Source: Sphingomonas sp. PAMC 26621 (GTDB lineage Bacteria > Pseudomonadota > Alphaproteobacteria > Sphingomonadales > Sphingomonadaceae). From it: a DNA stretch of 64,000 bases. A program made the position numbers and the translations under genes. Shown piece after piece: positions 25,330 through 34,502 of the stretch. Location: NCBI RefSeq assembly GCF_000251145.1, contig NZ_AIDW01000037.1, forward strand, positions 1 through 64,000, in the 5' to 3' direction. Each line of letters starts with the position of its first letter. Position 1 is the stretch's first letter. The notes under the pieces were generated by a model. That model was not told the origin of the DNA, ran no database searches, and was given only the letters and a program-made list of their open reading frames with translations.

Positions 25330-26214
25330 TTACCAGAGGATCCCCTTCTCGGGCTTGACCGGATCGGGGGCTTGCTCGCCGAGCGCCTGCAACAGGTCGA
25401 TCTCGACCGTGCGGCACATCGCGGTCAGCGGCACGTCGTGCACGGTGTTGGCGAACGGATCGACCAGATCGTCGCCGATCTTGAGCACCGCGAGGAACAT
25501 CAGCCCCGCGACGGTCGACCCGATCGGCGTCGCGAACCCCAGCGTCTCGACGAGCCCGATCGGGAGCAGGATGCAGAACAGCCGCGCGAAGAACTCGGGG
25601 AAGAACCGGTACTGGTTGGGGAGCGGGGTGTTCTTCAACCGCTCCATCCCGCCCTGCGCGTTGGCGATATCGATCAGCACGCGCTCGATCGACGCCTGCT
25701 GGATCGTGTCGATCCACCCCGCCTGCCGTGCCTGGTCGACGCGCCGCCCGGTCCCGTCGAGAATACCGTTCGCCACGTTGAGCCGCTCCAGCGATGGCGC
25801 GGCCTCGTCGGGGGACAGATAGCGCAAGGCTTCCGCGCGCGGATCCTGCTTGCGCAACTGGCAGCGCAGGACGTTGACGTAGGTGATCTGCCGCAGAATG
25901 ATCGCGCGCTGGAGATCGCGCGCTTCCTCGTCGGGGAGGAAGCTCCGCGCCGCGCGCGACAGGCTGCGCGAGGCGTTGATCATCAACCCCCACAGGCCGC
26001 GTCCTTCCCACCAGCGTTCGTACGCCGAGGTGCTGCGGAACCCGAGAAACAGCGCAAGCGCGGAGCCGAACAGCGTCAGCGGCAGCGAGGGCGCCTTGAA
26101 CGGCAGGACGTAATAAGTGACCGTGACGATCACGTCCCAGACGAACAGCACCAGCAGGGGCCGCCATACCTCGGCGGCGATCTGCCGGTAGCGCGGCACT
26201 GCATCGATGATCAT
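25330..26214 (-). CDS. Bestrophin-family chloride-channel-like protein
   Basis: 294 aa with the bestrophin/UPF0187 pattern: four membrane segments, an early FRSTSAYERWWEGRGLWG block after the first two helices (selectivity and gating region), and IGLVETLGFATPIGS, then DLVDPFANTVHDVPLTAMCR near the C-terminus, the acidic cluster that in eukaryotic members binds Ca2+. Forms pentameric anion (sometimes cation) channels. Convergent with the NtrC-type gene, 22 bases apart. Confidence 0.9.
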   Translation of the reverse strand: MIIDAVPRYRQIAAEVWRPLLVLFVWDVIVTVTYYVLPFKAPSLPLTLFGSALALFLGFRSTSAYERWWEGRGLWGLMINASRSLSRAARSFLPDEEARDLQRAIILRQITYVNVLRCQLRKQDPRAEALRYLSPDEAAPSLERLNVANGILDGTGRRVDQARQAGWIDTIQQASIERVLIDIANAQGGMERLKNTPLPNQYRFFPEFFARLFCILLPIGLVETLGFATPIGSTVAGLMFLAVLKIGDDLVDPFANTVHDVPLTAMCRTVEIDLLQALGEQAPDPVKPEKGILW

Positions 26215-26407
26215 GAACTTCCTCCGGATACTCTACAGGGTGCGCGATACGGATGCGCGCGGTTCGGTCCAGAGGCGAGACCTCCGGCACGACGCCCGCC
26301 GATCGCGCGGGCAACGTCCGTTACCCCAGCCCGCGTGTCGCGCGAATGACAATTATGTTATTTTTCTCCACCGGGAACGGACGACGCCGCAGGAGGCTTG
26401 ATCCGAT

Positions 26408-27865
26408 ATGGATCAGAAACACGCGCCCATCGTCGAAGCCCTGGCGCAAGTGGAGCGGCGACCGATCCACGGCTTCGGCGCGCCCGGCCACAACCAGGGT
26501 GCCGCGATTCCCGCCGACCTGCGCCGCCTGCTTGGCAAACGGATCTTTGCCGCCGACCTGCTGACCCCCAAGGGCCTCGACGACCGGACCGAGGGCGGGC
26601 ACGTCGTCCAGCGCGCGCACGAGCTCGCCGCGGAAGCGTGGCAGTCGGATTTCTGCCGCTTCGTCACCGGCGGGTCGACGCAAAGCCTCCACACCGCGCT
26701 CGCGGCGGTCGCAGGCCCCGGTGACACCGTGCTGTTCGCCACCAACGTCCACAAGGCCGAACGCTCGCACGCGCTCGCGACCGGGCTCGATGCGGTGCTC
26801 GTGCCGGTGCTGATCGACGACGCGTGGGATATCGACCACGGCGTCACCCCCGCCGCGCTGTCGGCGGCGCTGGCCGCGCATCCGGACGCCAAGGCGTTCG
26901 TCGTGGTCAGCCCGACCTATTACGGCGTGACGAGCGACATCGGCGCGCTCTCCACTATCTGTCACGACCACGGCATCCCGCTGATCTGCGACGCCGCCTG
27001 GGGCGGGGCGTTCGCCTTTTGCGAGCGGCTGCCCGACGATGCGCTGACCAAGGGCGCGGATATCGCGGTGTACAGCCTCCACAAGACGATGGGGTCGCTC
27101 GCGCAAGGGTCGGCGCTGCTCGCCAAGGGGACGCTGGTCGACCAGCAACGGCTGTGGATGGCGTTCGAACTGTTCGAGACGACCAGCCCGTCGGTCCCGA
27201 TCCTCGCCAGCCTCGATGCGACCCGGCGCGATCATGCGCTGAATGGCGAGCGGATCTGGGGCGGGGTGCTCGACCGCGCGGCCAAGCTTCGCCGTCGTCT
27301 GGCGCGGATTCGGGGGCTGCGCGTGTTCGGCGAGGAACACCTCCCCGCGGCGACGCAGCTCGATACGACCAAGGTGCTGATCGACCTCTCCGCGCTCGGC
27401 GTGACGGGGTATGCGGTGGACGACTGGCTGGTGAAGCATCACCGCGTCAGCGTCGGGCTGTCGGATGCGCGGCATGTGCTCGCGGTGGTGTCGATCGGGA
27501 CGACCGCGGCGGATATTCGTGCGCTGGTCGGCGGGCTCAAGGATCTGGCGAAGCAGGTCGCCGCGGGCACTGCCGACCTGCCCCCTGCCGGCGTGTTTCC
27601 GGGGCTTTCGACGCTGTCGGTGACGATGGCGGCGGACCCCGAGGAAGCGTTCTTTGGCGATGTCGATCACGTTCCGATCGCGGACGCGGCAGGCCGGATC
27701 GCCGCCGAGGTGATCGCGCCAGCGCCGCCGGGCGTGCCGCGGCTCGTTCCCGGGCAGCGGATCGAGGCGGCGCATGTCGCGTGGCTGATCGCGAACCGCG
27801 ACGCGGGCGCGTTCTTCCTCGATCCGATCGACCCCAGCGAGCGCACGATCCGGGTGGTGCGCTAG
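26408..27865 (+). CDS. PLP-dependent Orn/Lys/Arg decarboxylase-family protein
   Basis: 485 aa of the fold-I decarboxylase group (short, wingless form). GAPGHNQG near residue 24 is the H-x-x-P-G-H-like opening; VTGGSTQSLH binds phosphate, CDAAWGGAF holds the cofactor Asp (D195), and VYSLHKTMGS holds the PLP-binding Lys (K226). A shortened C-terminal domain follows. Arg, Lys or Orn is the likely substrate class, giving polyamines or acid resistance; specificity cannot be read. Single gene with 193 bases upstream. Confidence 0.9.
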   Translation: MDQKHAPIVEALAQVERRPIHGFGAPGHNQGAAIPADLRRLLGKRIFAADLLTPKGLDDRTEGGHVVQRAHELAAEAWQSDFCRFVTGGSTQSLHTALAAVAGPGDTVLFATNVHKAERSHALATGLDAVLVPVLIDDAWDIDHGVTPAALSAALAAHPDAKAFVVVSPTYYGVTSDIGALSTICHDHGIPLICDAAWGGAFAFCERLPDDALTKGADIAVYSLHKTMGSLAQGSALLAKGTLVDQQRLWMAFELFETTSPSVPILASLDATRRDHALNGERIWGGVLDRAAKLRRRLARIRGLRVFGEEHLPAATQLDTTKVLIDLSALGVTGYAVDDWLVKHHRVSVGLSDARHVLAVVSIGTTAADIRALVGGLKDLAKQVAAGTADLPPAGVFPGLSTLSVTMAADPEEAFFGDVDHVPIADAAGRIAAEVIAPAPPGVPRLVPGQRIEAAHVAWLIANRDAGAFFLDPIDPSERTIRVVR

Positions 27866-27888
27866 GGCGCGCGCTCCGTCCCTAAGCA

Positions 27889-27993
27889 CTTCCCCGGCGA
27901 AGGCCGGGGCCCAGGAGCGGAACAGACGAAAGCGGAGGCTTGCGCTTCAGAACCTCGACCATCCCGACTGGGCCCCGGCCTCCGCCGGGGAAG
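27889..27993. repeat. Paired REP-like palindrome 1
   Basis: Arm 27889-27914 (CTTCCCCGGCGAAGGCCGGG start) and arm 27968-27993 are inverted copies with one mismatch in 26 positions. Placed between the convergent decarboxylase and folP genes. Same family as the pairs at 43288 and 43759. Confidence 0.9.
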
Positions 27994-28020
27994 CAAACAG
28001 GTTCTCGTTCAGGGACCGCT

Positions 28021-29079
28021 TCAGCGCCCCACCAGCGCCTGGTCGCGCAACCCGCGCCAGACACGCACCGCCTGCACCGTCTCCGCCACGTCATGGACGC
28101 GCAGCAGTTGCACCCCCGCCTCGATCCCCTTGAGCGCCAGCGCGAGCGACCCGCCGAGCCGCGCATCGGCGGGGGCCTCGTTCGACAGCGCGCCGATCAT
28201 CCGCTTGCGGCTCGCACCCAGCAGGATCGGGCAGCCGAGCCCGTGGAAGAGCGTCAGCCCGTTGAGCAGCGCGAGATTGTCCGACAGGCTCTTGCCGAAG
28301 CCGATTCCGGGATCGAGGATGATCCGGTCGCGCGCGACACCGCCCGCGACGACTGCGTCGATCCGCGTCTCGAGCCAGTCGAACACGTCGGTCAGCACTG
28401 TGCCATAACCCGAACCGCCATGCCCGCCCGCAGCCGGATCGGGCGAATGCATCAGCACCACCGGGCACCCCGCCCGCGCGACCACTTCGAGCGCGCGATC
28501 ATCCCACAGCAGCGCGGCGACGTCGTTGATGATTGCCGCGCCCGCCGCGAGGGCGGCCTCCATCACGCCTGCCTTGCGCGTGTCGACCGAGACCAGCGTC
28601 CCGCTCCGCGCGAGCCGCTCGACGACGGGGATGACGCGCGCGATCTCGTCGCCTTCCCAGACGACCGGTGCGCCGGGGCGCGTCGATTCGCCGCCGACGT
28701 CGATCAGTGCAGCGCCCGCCGCCGCCATCGCGACCCCCGCCGAGGCGGCGGCGGCGGGGTCGTCGGCATGCGTCCCGCCATCCGAAAAGCTGTCGGGCGT
28801 CACGTTGAGGATCGCGGCGACCGCGGGCTGGTCGAACCGCAGCGTGCGCGCGCCGAGCGTCAGTGCGGGGCGCGGGGCGGTAATGCGCGCGTGGACCCGC
28901 GCGGCGCGATCGTCCTGCAGCAGCCTTTCGAGCGCGGTGACGGGCACCGTGCGACGCTCCCCCGCCTCGATCACCTCATAGGCGGCGAACCACAGCATCC
29001 CCCCCGCCAGCCGCGCGACTTCGCCGTCGCGACCGACGGGCGTGTCGACGAACTGGACTGGACGGAGGTGGAGCGTCAT
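28021..29079 (-). CDS. folP: Dihydropteroate synthase
   Basis: 352 aa. From about residue 85 it is a classical DHPS TIM barrel: ILNVTPDSFSDGG (pterin/phosphate loop), LIDVGGESTRPGA, ILDPGIGFGKSLSDNLALLN, GASRKRMIG. It joins dihydropterin pyrophosphate to p-aminobenzoate in folate synthesis and is the sulfonamide target. An extra N-terminal 85 residues (MTLHLRPVQFVDTPVGRDG), probably a lineage feature, precede the barrel. The stop-side neighbour is a REP pair. Confidence 0.95.
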   Translation of the reverse strand: MTLHLRPVQFVDTPVGRDGEVARLAGGMLWFAAYEVIEAGERRTVPVTALERLLQDDRAARVHARITAPRPALTLGARTLRFDQPAVAAILNVTPDSFSDGGTHADDPAAAASAGVAMAAAGAALIDVGGESTRPGAPVVWEGDEIARVIPVVERLARSGTLVSVDTRKAGVMEAALAAGAAIINDVAALLWDDRALEVVARAGCPVVLMHSPDPAAGGHGGSGYGTVLTDVFDWLETRIDAVVAGGVARDRIILDPGIGFGKSLSDNLALLNGLTLFHGLGCPILLGASRKRMIGALSNEAPADARLGGSLALALKGIEAGVQLLRVHDVAETVQAVRVWRGLRDQALVGR

Positions 29080-29182
29080 GATGTTCTCCCGTCACTCATC
29101 CGTTCATTTCGAGCGAAGTCGAGAAACCTGCGCTGTGCCGAGTTTCTCGGACTTCGCTCGAAACGAACGGACAGAGGGGCGC

Positions 29183-30316
29183 TCAGGGCTGGGTCGCGAG
29201 CAGATATTCCTGCCGCAGCGAATCGATCGGCTTGAGCCCCTCGCCCGTCTCGAAATGCCAGTAGGTCCAGCCGTTGCACGACGGCGCGTTTTGCAGCGTC
29301 GCGCCGAGCTTGTGGATCGATCCGGTCGCGCCGCACTGGCTCTCAAGGCTGCCGTCGGCGCGGACCAGCGCGCGGTGCTTGCGCTTGGCGTCGACCACGA
29401 ACCGGCCGGGGGTGAGAAACCCGTTCTCGACCAGCACGCCGAACGCAACCTTGGGCGCGGCCTTGGGGCTCTGCATCGTCTTGAGCAGGCTTTCATCGAG
29501 CGGCAGCGCCGCCGCGATCCGCTCCTCGGCGGCAGCGATATAGTCAGGCTCGCGCTCGATCCCGATCCAGCGTCGGCCGAGCCGCTTGGCGACCGCACCC
29601 GTCGTCCCCGTCCCGAAGAACGGGTCGAGCACCACGTCGCCCGGCTTGGTGCACGCGAGCAGGATGCGGTACAGCAGCGCCTCGGGCTTCTGCGTCGGAT
29701 GGACCTTGATCCCGTCCTTCTTCAGCCGCTCCTGCCCGCCGCAGACCGGGAATTCCCAGTCGCTGCGCATCTGGAGCTCGTCGTTGAGCGTCTTCATGCT
29801 GCGATAGTTGAACGTGTAGCGCGCCTTCTCGCCCATCGACGCCCAGATCAGCGTCTCGTGCGCGTTGGTGAAGCGCGTGCCCTTGAAATTGGGCATCGGG
29901 TTCGACTTGCGCCACACGATGTCGTTGAGGATCCAGTAACCGAGATCCTGGATCGCGGCGCCGACCTTGAAGATGTTGTGATAGCTGCCGATCACCCAGA
30001 TCGCGCCATTGTCCTTGAGGATCCGCTTGGCCTCCGCCAGCCACGCGCGCGTGAACGCGTCATAGGCGTCGAGGCTGTCGAACTTGTCCCACGCGTCGGT
30101 CACCGCATCGACATGGCTGCCGTCGGGCCGCGCGAGGTCGCCGCCGAGCTGGAGGTTGTAGGGCGGGTCGGCGAAGATCATGTCGACCGACTTGGCCGGC
30201 AACGCCCGCATCGCGGCGATGCAATCCGAGCGCAGGATCTGGTCGAGCGGAAGCTCCGCCATCGGCGGGAGAGTCGTCTTGCCCCCCGCTTTGATCTTTT
30301 CCAAAACGCCCATCAT
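29183..30316 (-). CDS. ccrM: CcrM-type adenine methyltransferase (GANTC)
   Basis: 377 aa, beta-class. Catalytic DPPYNLQLGG comes first (residues 50-59), then KSNPMPNFKGTRFTNAHETL, and the SAM-binding LDPFFGTGTTG afterwards, the order that defines the class. The C-terminal 80-residue RAMA-like domain (GVLVENGFLTPGRFVVDAKR) matches the Caulobacter cell-cycle enzyme, which methylates GANTC after replication. Highly conserved across Alphaproteobacteria, so this is likely chromosomal and essential or nearly so. Transcribed with no close partner. Confidence 0.96.
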   Translation of the reverse strand: MMGVLEKIKAGGKTTLPPMAELPLDQILRSDCIAAMRALPAKSVDMIFADPPYNLQLGGDLARPDGSHVDAVTDAWDKFDSLDAYDAFTRAWLAEAKRILKDNGAIWVIGSYHNIFKVGAAIQDLGYWILNDIVWRKSNPMPNFKGTRFTNAHETLIWASMGEKARYTFNYRSMKTLNDELQMRSDWEFPVCGGQERLKKDGIKVHPTQKPEALLYRILLACTKPGDVVLDPFFGTGTTGAVAKRLGRRWIGIEREPDYIAAAEERIAAALPLDESLLKTMQSPKAAPKVAFGVLVENGFLTPGRFVVDAKRKHRALVRADGSLESQCGATGSIHKLGATLQNAPSCNGWTYWHFETGEGLKPIDSLRQEYLLATQP

Positions 30317-30495
30317 TGCCGCCCCTGTTCGCTGTCGCGCGCATCCCTGCGAATCTGGGGACTCTCGTCAAGGGGCGATGCGTTAACCGGATTCGCGGTC
30401 GATTCGTTAGCCATGCGGAACATTTCCGGAAGCTCTCTAGATGTTGAGTCCGCGTCGATCGGCGGACTCAAGCGATGGTGTGTGACGCAAAAGAC

Positions 30496-31092
30496 TCAGA
30501 GCAGAAGATACGCATCGGCGACGGGACGAAAACTTCTCCGGTGGAGCGGGGTCGGCCCATGTTCGCGCAAAGCCGCCAGATGCGCGGCGCAGCCATAGCC
30601 CTTGTTCGAGGCCCAGCCGTAGTGCGGATGCGATTCGGCATGCGCGAGCATGATCGTGTCGCGGGTGTGCTTGGCGATGATCGACGCGGCGGCGATTGAG
30701 GTGCTGATCGCATCGCCTGAAACCAGCGGCGTGGCGGCGTGCGTCCAGCGCGGGAGGCGGTTGCCGTCGACCAGCACATGCCCCGGCGCGACGCCCAACG
30801 CCTCGACCGCGAGCGTCATCGCCTTCATCGTCGCCCAGTAGATGTTGAGCACGTCGATCTCGTCGGCCTCGACGATCCCGATCCCGACCGTCGCGCATGC
30901 TTGCAGCCGGTCATGCAGCCGCAACCGCTCGGCAGCGGAGAGCTTCTTCGAATCGTTGATCCCGCGAGGGATGCCCTTGGCCGGCAGGATCACCGCGGCG
31001 GCGACGACCGGCCCCGCAAGCGGACCTCGGCCGGCTTCGTCCACCCCGGCGACGGGCGCGAGGCAAAGCTTTTCGTGTTTGAGGCTAGGCAT
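30496..31092 (-). CDS. rnhB: Ribonuclease HII
   Basis: 198 aa from ATG 31092, which overlaps the end of the ThiD-VOC gene by eight bases. GVDEAGRGPLAGPVVAAAV has the first catalytic Asp-Glu pair; INDSKKLS, HVLVDGNRLP (Asp), SIIAKHTRD (Asp) complete the site. It removes RNA primers and single ribonucleotides from DNA. The longer frame to 31134 is not needed for the fold. Confidence 0.95.
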   Translation of the reverse strand: MPSLKHEKLCLAPVAGVDEAGRGPLAGPVVAAAVILPAKGIPRGINDSKKLSAAERLRLHDRLQACATVGIGIVEADEIDVLNIYWATMKAMTLAVEALGVAPGHVLVDGNRLPRWTHAATPLVSGDAISTSIAAASIIAKHTRDTIMLAHAESHPHYGWASNKGYGCAAHLAALREHGPTPLHRRSFRPVADAYLLL

Positions 31093-32206
31093 CAGGCAGC
31101 CGCCATGGCGGAAAGCGCCGGTTCTCGCCAGCATGGTAGAGACAGACCGTATTGCCCGCAGGATCGGTCAGCCGCGCCTCGCGCCACAGCCACGGCTGGT
31201 CGGTCGGGCGCTGGTCGAACGTCATGCCGTCCGCCTCCAGCCGTGCGACGGTAGCAGCGAGATCGTCGCATTCGAGGAACACCGTTGGCCGCGCACCCCG
31301 TTCGATCGACAGCGTGGCGCCACCCGGCGTCTCGAACCGCGCATAATGATCCGCGCTCTCGACGATCTGGCGCAGGCCGAGTGCGCGGTAGAAATCACGC
31401 GACGCGGCATGGTCGGTACTGCCGAGCGTGACCTGGTTGAACCGCAGGTCGCCCCCAAGGTCGAGCCGCACCGCCTGCTGCCCCAGCGGGCCGTGCCCCT
31501 GCCCGAGCCTTGGCGCATCGCACAACGCGAGCCGCACGAAATCCCGCGCAACCGCGACCGCCAGCGGCAGCGCGCGCCCCTGCCCCAACAGCGTCGCGAT
31601 TCCCGAGGCGAGCGTACAGCCGGTGCCATGCGCGCTCGTAGTCGCGATCCGCGGCCCGGACCAGCGGGCGACTTCGCCGTCGGCTCCGATCAGGCGATCG
31701 ATCACCTCGGCACCGTCGACGTGCCCACCCTTGGCAAGGACATGGCAGTCGTGCGCGAGCACCGCCGCTTCGCCGCCCAGCGCGGCGAGCTCGGGCGTGT
31801 TGGGCGTGACCACGGTGGCGATCCGCATCAGCCGCGCAAACGCCGCGATCGTCGCCGGGTCGGCAAGCGTCGCACCGCTGGTCGCGATCATCACGGGATC
31901 GAACACGATCGGCACATCGAGCGGCTCGAGCCGGTCGGCGACGGCGTGCGCGGTCTCGGCCGAACCGATCATCCCGATCTTCACTGCATCTACACCGATG
32001 TCGGACAGGCACGAGTCGATCTGCGCGAGCACCATTTCGGTCGGCACGGGCAGCACCGCCTGCACGCCGAGCGTGTTCTGCGCGGTGATCGCGGTGATCG
32101 CGGTCATCGCGTGGCCGCCGAGCATCGTGACGGTCTTGATATCCGCCTGGATCCCCGCGCCGCCGCCCGAGTCCGAGCCAGCGATGATCAGGATTCGCGG
32201 CGTCAT
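31085..32206 (-). CDS. thiD: ThiD (HMP-phosphate kinase) fused to a VOC domain
   Basis: 373 aa. Residues 1-250 are ThiD: IAGSDSGGGAGIQADIKT at the start, GHAMTAITAITAQNT, VFDPVMIATSG, and catalytic SAHGTGCTLASGIA (191-204). It phosphorylates hydroxymethylpyrimidine and its phosphate for thiamine synthesis. Residues 255-361 form a glyoxalase/VOC domain: FNQVTLGSTDHAASRDFYRA, YARFETPGGATLSIERG, ARLTDPAGNTVCLYH. No stop or restart separates the parts. ATG 32206 overlaps the upstream DUF1272 gene by four bases. The VOC role is unknown. Confidence 0.92.
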   Translation of the reverse strand: MTPRILIIAGSDSGGGAGIQADIKTVTMLGGHAMTAITAITAQNTLGVQAVLPVPTEMVLAQIDSCLSDIGVDAVKIGMIGSAETAHAVADRLEPLDVPIVFDPVMIATSGATLADPATIAAFARLMRIATVVTPNTPELAALGGEAAVLAHDCHVLAKGGHVDGAEVIDRLIGADGEVARWSGPRIATTSAHGTGCTLASGIATLLGQGRALPLAVAVARDFVRLALCDAPRLGQGHGPLGQQAVRLDLGGDLRFNQVTLGSTDHAASRDFYRALGLRQIVESADHYARFETPGGATLSIERGARPTVFLECDDLAATVARLEADGMTFDQRPTDQPWLWREARLTDPAGNTVCLYHAGENRRFPPWRLPDA

Positions 32207-32433
32207 GCGCGCGGCTTGAACCACCGCACGGTCGAGGCCGGATGCCGCGCGAGCGCCTCGTCGACGCGTGCGGGGCGGTCCATCAGTTCGCCGCCGCAAT
32301 TGGGGCAACGGTCGTCGAGCGCCTCGGCACAAGGCGCGCAAAACGTGCATTCGAACGAACAGATGAACGCGCCGGCCTCGTCGGCGGGGAGATCGGTACC
32401 GCAGCGTTCGCAGTCAGGGCGCATTTCAAGCAT
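32203..32433 (-). CDS. DUF1272 zinc-ribbon-like protein
   Basis: 76 aa rich in paired cysteines: MRPDCERCGTDLP, FICSFECTFCAPCAEAL, RCPNCGGELMDRPAR. Eight or more Cys in C-x2-C pairs predict one or two zinc sites; the pattern is that of DUF1272. Function unknown. Overlaps thiD by ATGA, so the two and rnhB form a minus-strand operon. Confidence 0.9.
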   Translation of the reverse strand: MLEMRPDCERCGTDLPADEAGAFICSFECTFCAPCAEALDDRCPNCGGELMDRPARVDEALARHPASTVRWFKPRA

Positions 32434-32462
32434 GGCGCGGTTTAACGCGGGTTTCCTCCTCC

Positions 32463-32554
32463 GTCACCCCGGCGCAGGCCGGGGCCGTTCGGTTGTTCGC
32501 GCGACGGCGGTTTCGCCTTTGCAACGTGACGGCCCCGGCCTGCGCCGGGGTGAC
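32463..32554. repeat. Paired REP-like palindrome 2 (exact)
   Basis: Arm 32463-32488 (begins GTCACCCCGGCGCAGGCCGG) and arm 32529-32554 are exact reverse complements over 26 bases, with about 40 bases between. It lies directly after the SnoaL-like stop and ahead of the DUF1272 gene, both minus strand. Confidence 0.92.
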
Positions 32555-32556
32555 GG

Positions 32557-33009
32557 TCAGGGATTGTCCGTCGACGCGATCTTGTAGATCGTCGCCTGGC
32601 GAAGCGCTATCACCCAGCGGTCGCCGTCGCGACGCCACAGGTCGGTGAAGCGCCGCGACACCGTCGGCGGAGTCGCGGTGCCGTCGTGCGGGACATAGGT
32701 TTCCTCGCCCATCATCACGACATGGGCGTCGCCGTACCGCGCGAGATGCTCGATCCGCTTGTGATACCGCCGATAGTGGATCAGCCCCTGGTCGAAGAAC
32801 GCCGCGATCTGGGCGTGGCCGGCTACCCGGTTGCCGGGCGTGTTGACCGTGCAGTCCGGTGCCAGCACCGCGAGAAATGCCGCCTTGTCGCCGCTTACGA
32901 GCGTCTGGTCGGCCGCGTCCGACGCACCGAGTACCGCCGCGATATCGGGATGACCGACAGCCGCCGCCTCGACCTGCGGGTTCGCCAGTTCGCGTTCGAC
33001 TATGCTCAT
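32557..33009 (-). CDS. NTF2/SnoaL-like protein
   Basis: 150 aa from ATG 33009 (MSIVERELANPQ); the upstream codons to 33114 lack protein character. Fold marks: helix at the start, DKAAFLAVLAPDCTVNTPGN, AQIAAFFDQGLIHYRRYHKR, then beta strands (GDAHVVMMGEETYVP, RRFTDLWRRDGDRWVIAL). These cone-shaped folds serve as enzymes or ligand binders; catalytic residues are not identifiable. No operon partner. Confidence 0.8.
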   Translation of the reverse strand: MSIVERELANPQVEAAAVGHPDIAAVLGASDAADQTLVSGDKAAFLAVLAPDCTVNTPGNRVAGHAQIAAFFDQGLIHYRRYHKRIEHLARYGDAHVVMMGEETYVPHDGTATPPTVSRRFTDLWRRDGDRWVIALRQATIYKIASTDNP

Positions 33010-33083
33010 GCTCGCCCCCGCCGCGCCGGGACTCACGGACGAGTCCGGGCACGGGGGGATATAGCAGAAATGCCTGCCCGCGT

Positions 33084-34424
33084 TTACCCCGCCGCCGCGC
33101 GCACCGCATCGCAAATTCGATCGACCACAGCCTCGACCTGCGCCGCATCGTCGCCCTCGGCCATCACGCGGATGACGGGTTCGGTCCCCGAGGGGCGGAT
33201 GACGAGCCGGCCCTTGCCCTTCAGCTCGGCTTCCGCATCGGCGATCACGGCCTGGACCGACTCCGCTTCGAGCGGCTTGCCGCCCGCGAACCGGACGTTC
33301 TTGAGCAATTGCGGCAGCGGTTCGAAGCGGTGGAGCAATTCGCTCGCCGGAACCCCCGAGCGCGCCAGCTCCGCGAGGATCTGGAGTGCTGCGACCAGCC
33401 CGTCCCCGGTCGTCGCATAATCGGACAGGATGATGTGCCCCGACTGCTCGCCACCGACGTTATAGCCCTGCGCGCGCATCGCTTCCAGCACGTGGCGGTC
33501 GCCGACCTTGGTGCGGATCAGCCCGATTCCCTGCGTCGCGAGATGCCGCTCGAGCCCGAGGTTGGACATGACCGTCGCGACCAGTCCGCCGCCCTTGAGC
33601 CGCCCCGCGCGCGCCCAGCTGCTCGCGATCGTCGCCATCAGCTGGTCGCCGTCGACGATATGGCCCTTTTCATCGACCACGATCAGCCGGTCCGCGTCGC
33701 CATCGAGCGCGATGCCGAGCTGAGCGCCGGTCTCCACCACCGCCTCGCACAACGCCTTGGGCGCGGTCGAACCGACGCCGTCGTTGATGTTCTTGCCGTT
33801 GGGGGTGACCCCGATCGACACGACGTCCGCGCCGAGTTCCCACAAGGCGGTCGGCGCGACGCGGTAGGCTGCGCCATTCGCGCAATCGACCACGATCTTC
33901 ATCCCGTCGAGCCGCAGGTTCTCGGGGAAGGTCGACTTGGCGAAATGGATGTAGCGGCCCTGCGCATCGTCGACTCGCCGCGCGCGCCCGATTTCGGTCG
34001 CGGGGCTGAGATCGATGTCCCCATCGATCAACGCCTCGATCGCGGCCTCGTCATCGTCGGACAGCTTGTAGCCGTCCGGACCGAACAATTTGATGCCATT
34101 GTCGAAATAGGGATTGTGGCTGGCCGAGATCATCACGCCCAGATCCGCGCGCATCGATTGCGTCAACATCGCGACCGCTGGCGTCGGCATCGGGCCGAGC
34201 AGCACGACGTCCATGCCCACGCTGGTGAAGCCCGCAACCATCGCGGATTCCAGCATATAGCCCGACAGGCGGGTATCCTTGCCGATCACGACGCGGTGGC
34301 GGTGGTCGCCGCGCCGGAAGTGCGCGCCCGCCGCCATGCCGACCTGCATCGCCATTGCAGCCGTCATCGGCGCGGTGTTGGTGAGGCCGCGAATCCCGTC
34401 GGTACCGAAATATTTTCTTGCCAT
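33084..34424 (-). CDS. glmM: Phosphoglucosamine mutase
   Basis: 446 aa, full length. MARKYFGTDGIRGLTN, catalytic phosphoserine S102 in GVMISASHNPYFDNG, metal loop LDGDADRLIVVDE, sugar-binding VGGEQSGHIIL and phosphate-binding IRPSGTEPVIRVM. It converts glucosamine-6-P to glucosamine-1-P for UDP-GlcNAc, needed by peptidoglycan, LPS and capsule. Divergent from the transporter at 34503, sharing a 78-base promoter region. Confidence 0.97.
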   Translation of the reverse strand: MARKYFGTDGIRGLTNTAPMTAAMAMQVGMAAGAHFRRGDHRHRVVIGKDTRLSGYMLESAMVAGFTSVGMDVVLLGPMPTPAVAMLTQSMRADLGVMISASHNPYFDNGIKLFGPDGYKLSDDDEAAIEALIDGDIDLSPATEIGRARRVDDAQGRYIHFAKSTFPENLRLDGMKIVVDCANGAAYRVAPTALWELGADVVSIGVTPNGKNINDGVGSTAPKALCEAVVETGAQLGIALDGDADRLIVVDEKGHIVDGDQLMATIASSWARAGRLKGGGLVATVMSNLGLERHLATQGIGLIRTKVGDRHVLEAMRAQGYNVGGEQSGHIILSDYATTGDGLVAALQILAELARSGVPASELLHRFEPLPQLLKNVRFAGGKPLEAESVQAVIADAEAELKGKGRLVIRPSGTEPVIRVMAEGDDAAQVEAVVDRICDAVRAAAG

Positions 34425-34502
34425 TACGCGCGCATCCGTTCGGTTATGTGCGTTGCACTCATAAGCGGCCAAAACGGGCCGCGCATCTGCAAAAGGGCCT
34501 GC

